Positions 11,697 through 24,211 are shown, numbered from the stretch's first letter. The stretch: 64,000 nucleotides of DNA from Terebella lapidaria (GCA_949152475.1 OX424566.1:16329177-16393176); one strand, 5' to 3'. Notes: generated by a model not told the origin, from the letters alone. A program made the numbers and translations.

Positions 11697-12580
11697 TGCT
11701 ACAATTTCTCTCATTGAACAAATTCACAAGAACCGTCCATCAAGCGTTATTCAGACTCTCTCGCCATTTCTCTGGCAGAACATTCTGATGAATGTGAATA
11801 GAACTTGTACTAATCAAAATGGTCTTCATTTCTACGTTGTGAGCAGGCGAAATGTACCGAGTACAGTTTCGTTTGTCGATTAAATGGTCTCATAACATTA
11901 AGAATACTGGTCAGATTCGTTCTATGAACTAAATATGAACATATAGGAATCCACGTCACATTTCCAACTGGTTTTTAGCTCTGCCCAACAATTATGGTCA
12001 TTTTGATGTCAAAATCACATCACAATGTATTAGATATCTCTTGGAGAAATGTTTTTTTTTGTGTGAACTGCATCGTCAATACATGATAGATAAATGCACT
12101 TCATTCAATTACACATGCCTTTCAAAATATGTAAGTACGCCAGCTGGAAAGTGTGTGCGATTTTAATTTGTTTTGTGTTAGTATGTCACATTATTCAATT
12201 TTGGAGGATGATTGTAGCTCAAAGACATAAAGTCTAGTTGAACCAATTTATTGCAGACGTTCATCAAATTGATTCTGAATCATCCACGTCTCGCCCGGAG
12301 AGCCCGAGGCTTCTTATGAATGTGAGTGAGGTATTTACATGTACTGATATCATGAAACCATAACTATAAACATATGAAAATACAAAAAGAATGTCTAACA
12401 ACCACCGCGTATGCCTTTTTATATAATATAATTTCCATTTCAGGAATGTACAGAGTCCTATGGTATCAAGCAAATAGAGAATGACTATTTTTTATCATAT
12501 CGTAAAGCATATGTCAACCTTCTTGCATTACCCGTCTAAATGAATGGTAAATACACCCGGATCATATTGTGCAACAATCA
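11697..12580. other. Spacer, nothing recognised
   Basis: AT-rich, with one chance-length minus-strand frame at 12264-12473. No motif, RNA gene or duplicated block was recognised. Confidence 0.4.
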
Positions 12581-12682
12581 TCACAAACATATACGCTAAA
12601 AATTGAGTCAAAATCAGCAGCATTTTTAGGAGTTAATTCGTAGTCCCTGTTGCATAACAACCCTGTTAGGTGCGATAACCAA

Positions 12683-12928
12683 CCTTTGCTGAAAGAATCC
12701 AGCGATAAACTCTTAAGAGTTAACGGGAGGTTGGGGGGGGGGGGTTGTCAGGAAATTTACAAGGCAAAGGTAGGTTGTTTCCCAAATACCAGATGTACGA
12801 AGCAGTAGATATAACACTTTTGATGAGGTAATCATATCCCTAAGCATAACGGTAGCTAAATTTTGTGTTTTTAAAAACGTAACTAGATGTTTAGCAGATA
12901 TTCTGCTCCATTGCTCTTCACAACCAAA
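12683..12928. repeat. Segment present in block A but missing from block B
   Basis: Block B reads straight across (GTGCGAT joined to GGGTACCAATG). The segment includes a run of G at 12734-12744. Together with the DNA up to about 13045, its reverse complement matches 19485-19720, sharing ACACATTCACCTGACAAGAA and GAGCAATGGAGC. Because that homology crosses the junction at 12928, block B more likely lost this segment than A gained it. Confidence 0.6.
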
Positions 12929-13829
12929 TGGGTACCAATGCATTACGACAGACGTCCAAAGATGGATTTCGTGCGCTGCTAACAGACACGCAGACAGTCT
13001 GTGTCAAGAAGTTAGGTATTGTTCTTGTCAGGTGAATGTGTTCATCAAGGTGTATATTTCCGTTTTCTGTAAACATATGCGTCCTTCAAAATCATTCAAA
13101 ATGGAATCATTCTTTAGAGATTTTTGCATTTTGGCATCACAATCTCGTAGGGCTGAAAACAATTTATGTACAAGATTAACATTAAAATTAAGAATTCAGC
13201 CAGTGTCATTATATTAGGCTTCATGGAACATATGAGATTGAGCCATGATACTTCCGTGTTTGGCCAGAATAAACACCCAACAATCCTTTTATTTAATTGA
13301 AACTGATAAATTGATGTACAAATGTACAGTGAATACCATTTATTTCGAATAACTCAGAAAAAAATATATGGTTTTGGGATTCTCTGTCATTCTCCACTTC
13401 GTGGAAAACAATGATTGCTGATTTTTGCCACATGGCAATACAAATATTAATATTTCGCATCAATCATGATTTCGCATCAATCGTTTCGACTATTTGCATA
13501 CGACATATTCCATGAGCAACAAACATGACCACGAATAACAATTATATTGAATAACCATCATTCTATTCATTTGCAGTGACGTGACACTTTGGATGAACTG
13601 AGTAATACAAACTGAGTATTACTGAAAGCATCACTGACATACTTGGATCAATATTACATGAGTATGGAATATTAACCAAACAGTTCATTTGACAGATGTA
13701 AAAAGCATCTTCAAAATACACACAACACCTATGTGGACTTGGATGTTACTATTCACCAATATAGCTCCCATATGAGCAAATTAGGGGGGTTCTCCACAAA
13801 TGAAAGCAATGATTTGCGAACCTGGCTAG

Positions 13830-13990
13830 CTTGATTTGACACACCCAAATCGATGTTTCCGCCAAATTAGTAGCACACAATCAGGCTGTGACAAATTCTG
13901 ACTGGCACACTTCCAGATGCAGTCCCTCGGGGCAATCAATCTCAAGCCCTCAAAATCAAGACTAATCAACCAGCGAGGACCAAGAACTAG
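13830..13990 (-). repeat. Dispersed repeat R2, copy in block A
   Basis: Matches 17600-17775 (+), 56265-56425 (+) and, as part of block B, 59085-59235 (-). Landmarks on the minus strand are ATTGATTGCC, GTCTGGAAGTGTGCCAGTC and TTTGTCACAGCCT. No shared open frame. It is probably an interspersed element. Confidence 0.6.
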
Positions 13991-14163
13991 TCAATCGTCG
14001 TCCAGAGCAACACTTCTAATCTCTGGAACGTCGTTTCTCCTCAATTCTTCCGTACATGAAATACTACATTGATCAATAACGGAATTTGTAACGATGTTAT
14101 TTGTAAGTCTATGCATTTATTGCGTTGTTTCCAATCAGGATGGACTAAGTAACGTCACCGTAT

Positions 14164-14355
14164 TTACTTTGTGAGCTGTTGACTTGTACTGTTCGGAACC
14201 ATAAATGACATACAATTCACCCATAAGGAAGTCATTTTAGTGTCAATGAGGTGTTTCGTTCCACTGAAAGACGTCTGCTTGAGAATTGCAAGAATGTCGC
14301 TGTCCAGACATTCGATAGTAGCATAAAACATCCCATTTGTGTGGACGTTCCGAGT
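14164..14355 (-). CDS. Repeated terminal exon E3, copy in block A (unknown protein)
   Basis: After a 3' splice site (TTATATCAG, ending at 14356) the minus strand has 63 codons and a stop. Copies: 59412-59603 (block B, same length, about one residue different) and, more diverged, 17244-17429 (+). The diverged pair share T-x-G-M-x-F, Q-T-S-F-x-G, I-D-x-K-x-T-S-L-W and C-M-x-F-x-x-P-N in one frame, with both stops at nearly the same place. There is an N-S-T sequon near the end. No family is recognised; upstream exons were not found, so it may belong to a dead gene. Confidence 0.4.
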   Translation of the reverse strand, partial: TRNVHTNGMFYATIECLDSDILAILKQTSFSGTKHLIDTKMTSLWVNCMSFMVPNSTSQQLTK

Positions 14356-15099
14356 CTGATATAAATTCAGGACTATAGGCAAATCTCGTTGTACTGTGGG
14401 GTACAGTTATCCAAGGAATCCTATTTTTTTGTCCTGACACTATATTTAAGCATTGAGTGTTGTAATATGTGGTAGTCCTCGGGTACTAAGTCAAACTAGA
14501 CCCTCGCGTTGATGTGCATTTCTGCCAACGGGAATGCAATATGGGTGATATGAGTAGGATATTATGATCATTATAAATGGTCATATATATTTTAATTCAT
14601 TGCATATATTTCCTTCCATATTCGATTTGGTGCTTGAAATTGGCAAACATATTGAACATACTGCTGGTACATAATAGAACACGTGTTTATAAATATATTT
14701 AACAGGTATGTTCGTGATCATAATGAGTACGAAAAGTACACTCAACCTCCCCTAGAAGCATGAGCTTGGAAAATATTGACCATACTATTCAATTCAGGGA
14801 TTCGTGTGTCGAACTGTATTTTGAATATAGTTAACTGGCCCGCATTTGAATCTTGATTTGGAAACTCAATTTAGGCACGCAATACATATTTTCAGATCCA
14901 AATTTGTATGATTTGTTATTCTATAGACAAAATAAAGCTATCAAAGAATGAATAAATTTTAATAAGTGATTATAGATTCAACATAGACCTAGTAGAGGAA
15001 ATAGCAGGTATAACTATGTATCTGTTACAAAGAATTAGATTGTATGCAATAGTCCGGGACGATACAGATTGATAACATTCCATTATAATTGTCAATCTA

Positions 15100-16080
15100 T
15101 CAAGCTGCTAATTCGTGCTCAGCACCTTCCACAATTATTCACTGAACAAACTGATTGATACGTCTGATATCAGTGGGCACACTACGCCACGGACAATATC
15201 ACGGCACCTTGAGCTAGTTAATGGGCAATCCTTGTTCACGTGGAATTCTAGAACATGTCATATGTCACCACTGGACTGTATTCACTCGGACAGCCTCTCA
15301 AAATCATATTTTTCGTTTATACCCAGTCTGTATAATAATTTAATGATGGATGATACCATTATCATTTAATGGTCATGAACAAGTGATACATAGTGTACAA
15401 GATTAACTTGCGTCTGGTTATGACAGTATATTTGTCAATCAAGCTGCTAATTCGAGCTCAGCACCTCCCACAATTAATCACTATGCAAAGTGATTGATAC
15501 GTGTGGTATCAGTGGGCACACTACGCCACAGGCAATATCACGACACTTTGAACTAGTTAATGGGCAATCCTTGTTCACGTGGAATTCTAGAACATGTCAT
15601 ATGTCACCACTGGACTGTATTCACTCGGACAGCCTCATAAAATCATATTTTTCTTTTATACCCAGTATGTATAATAATTTAATGATGGATGATACCATTA
15701 TCATTTAATGGTCATGAACAAGTGATACATAGTGTACAAGATCAACTTGCGTCTGGTTATGACAGTATATTTGTCAATCAAGCTGCTAATTCGAGCTCAG
15801 CACCTCCCACAATTAATCACTATGCAAAGTGATTGATACGTCTGGTGATTGATACAGGCAATATCACGACACCTTGAGCTAGTTAATGGGCAATCCTTGT
15901 TCACGTCGAATTCTAGAACATGTAAATGTCACCACTGGACTGTATTCACTCGGACAGAAGGATTTTGTTTTGGTGCAGTAGAAACAATGTACAGCCTGTC
16001 AAAATCATATATTTCGTTTATACCCAGTCAGTATATTATTTTAATGATGGATGATACCATTATCATTTACTGTTCATGAA
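15100..16080 (+). repeat. Three tandem units of about 340-360 bp
   Basis: The landmark AATGATGGATGATACCATTA occurs at 15342, 15681 and 16043, giving steps of 339 and 362. Each unit contains GGGCAATCCTTGTTCACGT and ACTGGACTGTATTCACTCGG. The third unit carries a 30-bp internal difference (GAAGGATTTTGTTTTGGTGC) that also occurs in the second of the two units of block B (60320-60985). The open frames in these units are not supported as genes. Confidence 0.85.
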
Positions 16081-16182
16081 CAAGTTTGCTGCAGATGATT
16101 GAATGATCGCTTGGATCGTTTTGAGACACATATGACCGCATCTAGTAAATTAAGTATACCAGCAAAGTAAAGTGTACTAAAA

Positions 16183-16422
16183 ATGGCATCGGGAAAAGAT
16201 ATTCCCATTACAATTTGTGATAAAATAGTAGGGGAATTTGTGATTGTTTGCGTGAAACATTTCATGGAAAAGAAAACTGGAACAAAGAAACCACTGTGGA
16301 TCAAGACAAATGTTGTATTATCAAATGCATGCGTGTGGATAACTTTTAACCACAACCTGTATTATTGCAGCTGTTGTCTTCACTATGCGATTTGCGATGT
16401 ATTCCTTTCTTTGACTCAATAG
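16183..16422 (+). pseudogene. Small conserved frame in block A (M-A-S-G-K-D-I-P)
   Basis: Starts M-A-S-G-K-D-I-P-I-T and is also open in block B at 61094, where it stops after about 46 codons; in A a change removes that stop. The start vaguely recalls the N-terminal helix-turn-helix of Tc1-type transposases, but no DDE domain follows. Function unknown; probably not a working gene. Confidence 0.2.
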
Positions 16423-16439
16423 GCTTTTTCTTTTCCTCT

Positions 16440-16600
16440 CAAATAGTCCATTAGCACTCGGGATAAGAAGACAATATAAGTCCATGTAGATGGATGCTGT
16501 CCTTGTAGTGTCAGTGCCATCTGGAAGGCAGCCGATACTAGTGGACAAAGAACGCAAAAACCTGTGACCCTTGTCAGCTCGTCGCAGCAAAAATTGTAGA
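16440..16600. repeat. Segment shared with 36480-36640 in opposite orientation
   Basis: Landmarks CCATCTGGAAGGC(A/G)GCC and GTCCATTAGCACTC occur in both, and again in block B near 61340-61500. On the minus strand the frame is hydrophobic (A-A-F-Q-M-A-L, T-W-T-Y-I-V-F-L), on the plus strand it reads C-P-C-S-x-S-A-I-W-K-A-A. Either could be an exon of a membrane protein, but splice sites are not convincing. Confidence 0.35.
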
Positions 16601-17243
16601 CACGTCCCAAATAAGTGACCGCAGGTTTATGAAGTGTGTCAGTGGCCTGATTGTCTGTATTGGGATTTATTCACACTGCCATGTTGTATTTGAGTACAGT
16701 GATATATATTCTGTTGATCCATGTGTTCGTCTTCAATAATGATGGATCCAATGAACCAGTTTAGTGGAAACTCCGTGAAGTGGTCATTTTGAAAGATATT
16801 TCTCAGCAAATTAAAATCTGGCATCCGATAGTGAATAAAACTTTTCTCTGAATGTATAGCACATCCATCCATCCATCGATCCATCCATCCATCTGTTAAT
16901 ACAAGACGGGACAAGGACATGACCGTGCTCCAAAATCCAGTGAACCCGCATTATGAGCAACTATACATTGTCACTGTGCATTTTGTCTGTGTTTGGTGAG
17001 CGTTTCCTTTCTTTTATTCACAAATACCATTGGACCCTAGTATATGGCGACTTGATTTGTCACTTGATTTGTCAATAATACCAAATCAAAGAAATTATAT
17101 TGTCAGCCGGTTCCCGATGACTGGGATCCTGTCCCACTGAGTTGCCCACTCACACATTCAAGTTTGGGTTGGGCATTTTGTCCGTTGTTGGGCAATTTCT
17201 GACACGATGGTTCGCCTGGTGGTTTCGACACATGCATATATAG

Positions 17244-17429
17244 ACTTGTGGAATGATGTTTACTGGCTACTTTGGACCAATAAGTGGACAGTTGGACTTT
17301 CTTGTAACTTCCAATCAGACGTCTTTCGGTGGTAAGATTCTCCCCATTGACAGTAAGATTACTTCATTATGGGCGTGTTGTATGTTCTTTACGACACCGA
17401 ATGGGAGTGAAAGATTTAGAAAAAGATGA
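17244..17429 (+). CDS. Repeated terminal exon E3, diverged copy
   Basis: A 3' splice site (ATATATAG, ending 17243) is followed by 61 codons and TGA at 17427-17429. It shares about half its residues, without gaps over most of its length, with the exons at 14164-14355 and 59412-59603. No family is recognised and no upstream exon was found. Confidence 0.4.
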   Translation, partial: TCGMMFTGYFGPISGQLDFLVTSNQTSFGGKILPIDSKITSLWACCMFFTTPNGSERFRKR

Positions 17430-17599
17430 CTGGATACAAATCTACAATGTATACAATGAGGTTTATCAGTTCACCGTGGCTATAAATAATATTAAGAAGC
17501 AATAGGATTACGAATACAATACCCTGTTTTGATTAATGTGATAATTCATATAAAGAAGGTTTGATGAAAATGGAATTCGAAGAGACAAGAAGTGTTGAT

Positions 17600-17775
17600 T
17601 TGGAACGGGACTGATTAGTTCTTGGTCCTCGCTGGTTGATTAGTCTTGATCTAGAGGGCGTGAGATTGATTGCCTGAAGGGACTGCGTCTGGAAGTGTGC
17701 CAGTCCGAATTTGTCACAGCCTCATTGTGGTCTTCTAATTTGGCGGAAGCATCGATTTGGGTGTGTCAAATCAGG
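17600..17775 (+). repeat. Dispersed repeat R2
   Basis: Copy of R2 in inverse orientation to blocks A and B: TGATTAGTCTTGA, GAGATTGATTGCC and CTGGAAGTGTGCCAGTCC are all present. No coding potential. Confidence 0.65.
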
Positions 17776-18290
17776 CTAAAAACAATAACAACTCATTCGC
17801 TTTCATTGATAGAGAAATCGGGAAAAAAATATGGACGGGAAGAAGATTGGACAGCAATATCTAAATCCATACACATTTTGTTTGTATTTTAAAGAGGCCT
17901 TACATCTATCAAATTGACTGCTTGACCAATAATCGACAGTATTGCGATGTTGATGTCAACCTTGATTCTTGGTAATACTCGATTTCCCATGTGCTATAAA
18001 CGAGCGACACAATCAAGCAATACAATAGAGTTCATTCCGAACGACACGTTACTTCACGTTGGTGATTCCTCGTTAAACGTCAAACATGTAAGCTATGAGC
18101 TATGCGAGAGAACTTAAGTGTACAGTGATGCAAACATGCAGAATTCATGTTTTAAACCTAAAAACATTAAACTTGAAAATTTATTCATAGAGATAGACGT
18201 GGAAGCAATACCCAGTATTAAGTATTTCGAGCAAACAAAACAGGGTCCGTTATCCAATCTCATAGTCTGGGGACAGAAAGTCATATCAGG
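17776..18290. other. Spacer, nothing recognised
   Basis: AT-rich. An 80-codon frame at 18118-18360 runs into the tail of the Penelope-like element and has no motif. Confidence 0.35.
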
Positions 18291-18299
18291 CATACAAGT

Positions 18300-19464
18300 G
18301 AGAGAAAACAGAAATGACAGGGAAACTCATGAACCCCCAAAAATGGCCATTAGGAGGTGAAATCAGGTGTTCCGGAAAGAGTGAGCATTTCCTGCCCCAC
18401 TACTGGCACCCGTCATGAATTCCCCAAAATCAATATGAAAATAGATTTAGTTGCATGGCAGACATGGATTTGGTGTATTTATCAACCAGATCATGATGAC
18501 GTCCATAGAATTTCTCAAACACAGCTATAAGTCTTGCTAAAACATATCCTTGTCGCAGCAGTCCTCATGTTCGCAACTAGCTCTGGACCAGCGTATACGT
18601 TGAGAAACAAACGCACCATATGCAGGTGACATAGGAATGTTGCTGCTCAGTAAAGGGAAATTGACTATGGAAAAATTGAAATCATCACGTTTGTCATATA
18701 ATCTAGTTGACAGGTTAGAATCATTATCAATCTCCAACCTCAGGTCTAGATAATTGGAAAAATTGGCGGAGTCTATAGTATCCTTAATTTCAAGTTCCTT
18801 AGAATATACGACATTCAAATAATCACCAAACTTGGGATTATTTAGGGACAATACATCGTCTATGTATCGGAAAGTGAAATAAAAATTACAAGTTAGTTTC
18901 TTAGAACCTCCTCGTTGTAAATGTTGGATAAAATCTGATTCATACGAGAATAAAAACATGTCTGACAATAATGGTGCACAGTTTGTACCCATGAGAATAC
19001 CAATAGTTTGTTGAAATATTTGACTACCAAATTCCACAAAAATATTATGAATGAGAAAATTAACCATATTTACCACATCTATTTCAGTACATTTGTATGT
19101 GGTATCAGAGCCGCCTTTAACAAAATAAGCGGTATTATATCTAACTACAATATAGTGGTACCGACGTTGTCCGTTTTTAGAGAAAAATGAATTATTGATG
19201 AGTTTTTTAAGCTGAGACTTCAGTTCAGAAGGAGGTATAGTTGTGTACAAAGTGGAAAAATCAAATAATATTTCATAATATTTCACAGTCGGTGAAGAAA
19301 GTGCTGAATAGGAAAATTGGTACCCCCCCCCCCCTCTCCAACCTCATCTGAACTATCCTTGCATTTGGTAACCAGTCATAGCACATTTTCCACTGTGCTA
19401 AATTCTTCAAATATTGATACAGTTTGATTTCATTTCGAGGAACGGATAGTTGCACCGAATTCAA
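18300..19464 (-). mobile_element. Penelope-like element fragment
   Basis: Encloses the reverse transcriptase frame and its surroundings. On the minus strand the end near 18300-18420 carries a block (GGGTGCCAGTAGTGGGGCAG) that I recognise as the usual 3' neighbourhood of this element type in molluscs. Upstream of the RT, a second frame at 19464-19273 and a run of G (minus strand) at 19323-19333 interrupt it. No GIY-YIG endonuclease was recognised. The element is truncated and inactive. Confidence 0.6.
18537..19286 (-). pseudogene. Penelope-like reverse transcriptase, truncated
   Basis: A 249-residue frame. It has D-F-S-T-L-Y-T-T-I-P (palm motif A), G-Q-R-R-Y, Q-Q-T-I-G-I-x-M-G-T-N-C-A-P-L (motif B region), the catalytic Y-I-D-D about residue 143 followed by V-L-S-L-N-N, then Y-L-D-L-x-L and L-Y-D-K-R-D-D-F-N-F, the thumb signature. 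The frame stops at 18537, but the expected continuation (F-x-K-F-Y-G-R-H-H-D-L-V) is present in another frame near 18500, showing a frameshift. Catalytic residues are intact, but the protein lacks its N terminus and the end. It is a retrotransposon relic with no host role. Confidence 0.85.
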
Positions 19465-19484
19465 GGAATTTCACACCTGGATAA

Positions 19485-19720
19485 ATTCAAACCTTAAGGA
19501 CACATTCACCTGACAAGAAATGGCTGCATCTTACCTCTTTGTCAAAGCCTGTCAATACCGTCATCAAGGTATGAAATCCCTCTGGAGGTCTGCCCTACAT
19601 CATTTGTACCGACATGGTTGTAAGGAGCAATGGAGCGGAATAGCTGCTAAAAAATTAGTCATGTCTATGAAGCGCTAAAAGTCAGCTATCACTCTGCTTA
19701 GCGATGGTTACCTCATCACG
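19485..19720 (+). repeat. Copy of the segment at 12683-13045, opposite orientation
   Basis: Shares ACACATTCACCTGACAAGAA, then diverged DNA, then GAGCAATGGAGC with the complement of 12683-13045. In both, one frame runs H-I-H-L-T-R ... V-P-x-W-L and then a stop. It may be an exon or simply a repeat. Confidence 0.45.
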
Positions 19721-21060
19721 AGGGTTATCTTTATCTTTCAGTCTATTGTATATGGGTAACAACCGACTTTGCATCATAGAAATCTGATTTCGACATAATT
19801 CTTAAAATCATTTAAAAAACATTTTAAAAGTATTTGATTGAGAGTTGTGAGCAGCGTTCAACTTTGATCCAGTCAAACATCTCATCCAGTTCGATTGGAT
19901 AGATTGATACATGCCAATATTGTCAAGTATGGCGATGCATAATTTTCATTGTATGATGGTCATAATGACTTGTGAATAGGTCTCAGCGATAGATACAACA
20001 GGGTCTGGGAATCAGAAGATGAAACCTTTTCTTGTTCCCAACTAGGTTTATGGAGGGGTTATTCGAAAAGGCATTCTCACCAACTGTCAGCAATAATCTT
20101 CTTTAATTTGAACACTTTGTGGTTTCATTATATTCATTCAGATTCATAATACATTCACACTGATCAGGAGAAGCGTTTATTATGATATTGGGAGGCGGAC
20201 TTGATAAACGCATGCAGTAAACTTGTTGAATTAGTGTTATTGAATTCATGGTATGGCTGGAATCCGAGCTGAAATCCTTCTCCCAAGATTTATTGAGGAG
20301 CATAGCACAAAAACATTTGCACATACAAAACACAACAGGGAATTCGCATACCAATTTTTCAAATGCTATTTTTAGAATACCATTCGATAGGATATGCTAC
20401 TGTTATAGTTCACCTGTTCACAACATAGATCTTGCAAGTTATCTTCATTAGTACAAGCTCTATTCACATCCGTCAATAGAGTTAAGTGTTCCACCAGACT
20501 CGTTATCGAGGAGAAATATTCAGAATTAGCTTGATGGACGGCTGTAGTAATTTTCGTTGAGAGGGAGAATATTATTTCACACATGGCATGGGCCTACATT
20601 CCTTCACCAAGACTGGTTCACTTCAAAGATACATTCTCTAATGAAAAAACCGACGTCCAAAATATGTTACATTTAACAATTTGTATAATGAATATCACCC
20701 TAGGACACATGTATACGTCATGTAACATAACAGAACTAGTTAAAAAAATTGAATAGAACAAAAGTTATTTCCCAAATTATGGATTGTCGAAATAATAAAG
20801 GAAGAAATATTTGGCATACTCAACTCTCGTTCCCTCAATCCTGCCACTATTGCACCGGGTGAATTTGGATAATCACTGCCCTTTTACGTGACAGCAGTTA
20901 GAACTTTCGTGATGTCCCAGTTCCCAGAGTTACGAGTATAACTTGTAACCATAGCAGATCACATGCTATTATAATATGGCAGGCTATATAGGTAGGTCAA
21001 CTCATTAGCCTTCTGGCTTGTTATATACTTTGTCATATATCGGATTTATTATTTATTTTC
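19721..21060. other. Spacer, nothing firmly recognised
   Basis: AT-rich with short frames on both strands. A piece near 20240-20330 (CTTCTCCCAA neighbourhood) resembles 57010-57090. No gene model is supported. Confidence 0.4.
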
Positions 21061-21069
21061 ATAGGTTGT

Positions 21070-21285
21070 TGGTCAGTTATATACTAATTCCATCAGGTGT
21101 ACAGTAGAAACAACTACATTTAACACACTGTCTGCCCCTGAAGACGCCAGTGTGTCTTTAGATAATCTATTTGGTCGGGTTTGGTTCCTATTGCAAAAAG
21201 TTGTATTTTGCGTTTGTTATTGGCATCATCTGGATGTATTGGTGGTAATAGATTGATACTTTCAATCACACTAAATTGGGATGTG
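21070..21285 (+). repeat. Dispersed repeat R1, copy b
   Basis: Reads GGTGTACAGTAGAAACAACT, then ACACACTGTCTG, GACGCCAGTGTGTC and the terminal GGTAATAGATTGATACTT. In this copy and at 37165-37370 R1 begins the triplicated segment that carries the four-transmembrane gene. Confidence 0.65.
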
Positions 21286-21299
21286 ATTTCGCTAGAATT

Positions 21300-24200
21300 G
21301 TAGGAGACGGATTGTATTAAATATCAAGTAGGATTTGCTTTGTTGTGAGTCTGGTAGACATGGTCGAGTGTGAACTTTGTTATGAGGGCATAATCGGTTT
21401 TGGTTCGGAAGATGCTAGAAAACCTCGACAGTTCACTAGCATATGTTCCAAGAAACCAGGATGGTTCACTAGCGCCTGCATCTATTTGAACGTTCACCAG
21501 AATACTTCTTCAGCAAAGTCACAATCCTCCATAACCATGCTCCCAACGACACCAGAGTTTTTTTCTGGGAAAACCAACCACAATTGCATTTGAACTCGTG
21601 GTACAAATGACACAAGCTTATTTCAATCGTTGGGACCAGGCGTATGTCACGGTTGACTAAATATTTTGACTAGAGGTTGTGTTTCCCAGCTTCTCGATGG
21701 AGTTGATCAATAACTGCCTGCAAGACAGGTGGACAGTCCGAAATATTCACTGCGATATCGAACATTGCAGACTTCATATTGAAAGTGTGATTTGTTGTAG
21801 GATTTCGCCCGAAATTCCCATGTAGTGCCACGGACATATGAAAGAATACACATTGCGTTGATTCAACCCATGAGTGTACCTACAATAATATCATCCAATT
21901 CGAGTTGAATATGTTACAGAAAAAGATTGTTCAGTTTTAAAAATCTTGTATTTTGTTATTATCACGAATGTAAACAATTCATTCGCAAGCTGCAATTTCC
22001 GATATGTTCAATCTTCAATGATAGGTAAGTTTTGGCGAGAAAGGAGGGAGCTTTCACACAAACCCTGACAGCAATCAACGAGTTTATGAGAAAGGGTGAG
22101 ATCTTTGGAGGATCAACGGAGTCTAATTCGATACCAGACTGTCCACCTAGCGTGTGATAAAACATGAATGAGTGTCACCTGAATACCTTCGGCAAACACC
22201 GGTATCGCAGCAAAGCAAGGTCAAATGGATGGGGGCAGCTAATTGGATGGTTTGTTTTGTATCAGGACACTGTCGTATAATTAGGGTACAATTGTGTGTT
22301 GGGTTTACATAAAATTACATGTCATAATTGCAAGGCAGCCATTATCATGTTTGTAACTAGCAGGTTTGCTAGTTTGAGACGACCCGCTGGTGTTGAGCTG
22401 TTGTGTGTTCAACACCCTGGAACAAGGTGTGTACCGCTTTGTAACTCGGCTCACACAGTCACATAAATAAATATATTTTGATAACTGGAAATGTGTCCAT
22501 ATCAATATGTGTCAATGTTGGCAGCAATAAATATGCAAATGCTTGTGCAACCTTTCAGGAAGTGGTTCCTTGCCATGTCTTCAAGATAATAATTTAGAAT
22601 CGCTTCGAGTCATTATTACTATATTTCAATAATATTTGAATGTGCATTACTCGAAATTTATTTGATGATGTTGTGTGATATTAATGGGAAGTGATACATC
22701 CTTCATTTTACATAATATGGTAACAAATATTGTAATAGGAGCGTTCAGGCAACTTTTATCCCATCTGCCATTCTGTCATATCTCAATTCATCTTCAATCC
22801 GTCATTGCTGAGAAACTAACCAATGGCATATTGCTAATAATATAAGCAGACTAGAGAAAATATCCGGAACCTTGGCAACTAATAATAACAATTAGTGCCA
22901 GGTATTGGCGCAATTAGTTTATGTCTGTTTTACATCCAAACGTTTCCAACACAAAACAGTATCGATGTTGAACAGATTCTGAAAGCGATGGACATATCCT
23001 CTTACATATGGCAAACCGGCTGACAGACTGAGCAGACCACTGCTGAATTATTCACTTCATGTAATTGTTGGAGACCAGTGTAATTGAGTATTGACACCGA
23101 AAACCTGCACAGCATAAATTGGTACAGTTTCGTAAACCAACACCAAATTCTCATGTTTTTACATGTCTCGCATTAGTTTTAACACGGCATGTAATTTTTT
23201 TCTGGTTCAGATATATTCCTGACTTGTAAAGTCACATTTGATATGTTGATCCCGTGTATTTCAAGTTGTAATATCTCATTTACAAAAAAGAATCCTGCAA
23301 TGTGCCTCACCTTTCCACTAAACCAGTGCTTCTGAAACCATTTGGTGGACAGTTTACTAGCAAGATCAACCATGCTAAGGATATTTCAATCAATATGTTT
23401 TATTGCAGTATAATAAGGTGTATTAAGGATAACCAGCATTCCTCAACACCATGAGCAAGTATCTAAGTACATTGCTGCGTGAATAAAAAAAATACTGCAA
23501 GATCCGCTTTGCTTGGGCAAATGAGAAAAATGTATCACAAAAGTTTTTTTTAATTCAGTTGTTACCAAAAATATTCATGCCGGGTTGGTGTCAGTTGCAT
23601 GTTAGGCTCTGATGTGTTGAGACTTCGTGTGTGTAGCTTTTCCACGAAGTTTGGTACTTCATACGTGCAAAATTTGAATATGCACGATATTATACAAATG
23701 TGGGGCTTGTGAAGTGCTTTTATCGGTACTTCGGGAAATCATATGGAACGAGACAAAGCCGAGTGCCATATAATTTTCAGAAGTGATATTAAAAATGATA
23801 TTGCACGAGCCGTAGCCCTATAATTGTTCTGTTGTACGCTTTCTGAAGTTTTAAAAATGACATTCCATCATGAATATCCCATCTAAAGCAGCCAATGGTA
23901 ATATCCATTCTAGTGGTAACGCAGCGGACACGTGGAAAGCTATACCGGTATGCTCGAAGGGCCAGTATACGTTTCTCATACTACCAAAAATCACGGTTCA
24001 ACGATCCTATAAAATGAGTTGGAAAAGAGTATTGCATGAGTCATTTGTGAAATAGTCGTATGTGCTCATTAGCATAGCATTTTGGGGGAAGTGCACCCTT
24101 TGTATATTTGTGTGCTCCGCATTAATGATACTGGTGTATCCAATGCTCAGATTTTCGGGGCATACATCGGCAGTTGTTTGTTCCGTCTACTTTTAATCAT
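21300..24200 (+). repeat. Upstream part of triplicated segment, copy 2
   Basis: Collinear with 37390-39900 (+) and with 9660-6560 read on the minus strand. Landmarks are a GTGTGATAAAA(A)CA block at 22150 (also 37960, and 9610 complement), then the E2 frame at 22821, then the upstream block at 24212. Divergence is considerable and no complete gene is seen in it. Confidence 0.6.
22821..22895 (+). pseudogene. Repeated terminal-exon-like frame E2, copy c
   Basis: Frame W-H-I-A-N-N-I-S-R-L-E-K-I ... T-L-A-T-N-N-N-N then TAG. Compared with the other copies it lacks 12 bases, a multiple of three, so the frame and stop are kept. Confidence 0.35.
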
Positions 24201-24211
24201 TACCAGCTGGT

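Larger units (their letters stand above)
12581..16745. repeat. Segmental duplication block A (partner 58076-61658)
   Basis: Same-orientation duplicate of block B, differing by scattered substitutions. Homology starts at TCACAAACATATACGC and ends at AATGATGG. Block A has about 246 bp (roughly 12683-12928) that B lacks, and three tandem units at 15100-16080 where B has two. Its inside contains the E3 terminal exon, repeat R2 and a small conserved frame at 16183. The two copies share no long coding region, so the similarity reflects recent duplication, not selection on a protein. Confidence 0.9.
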
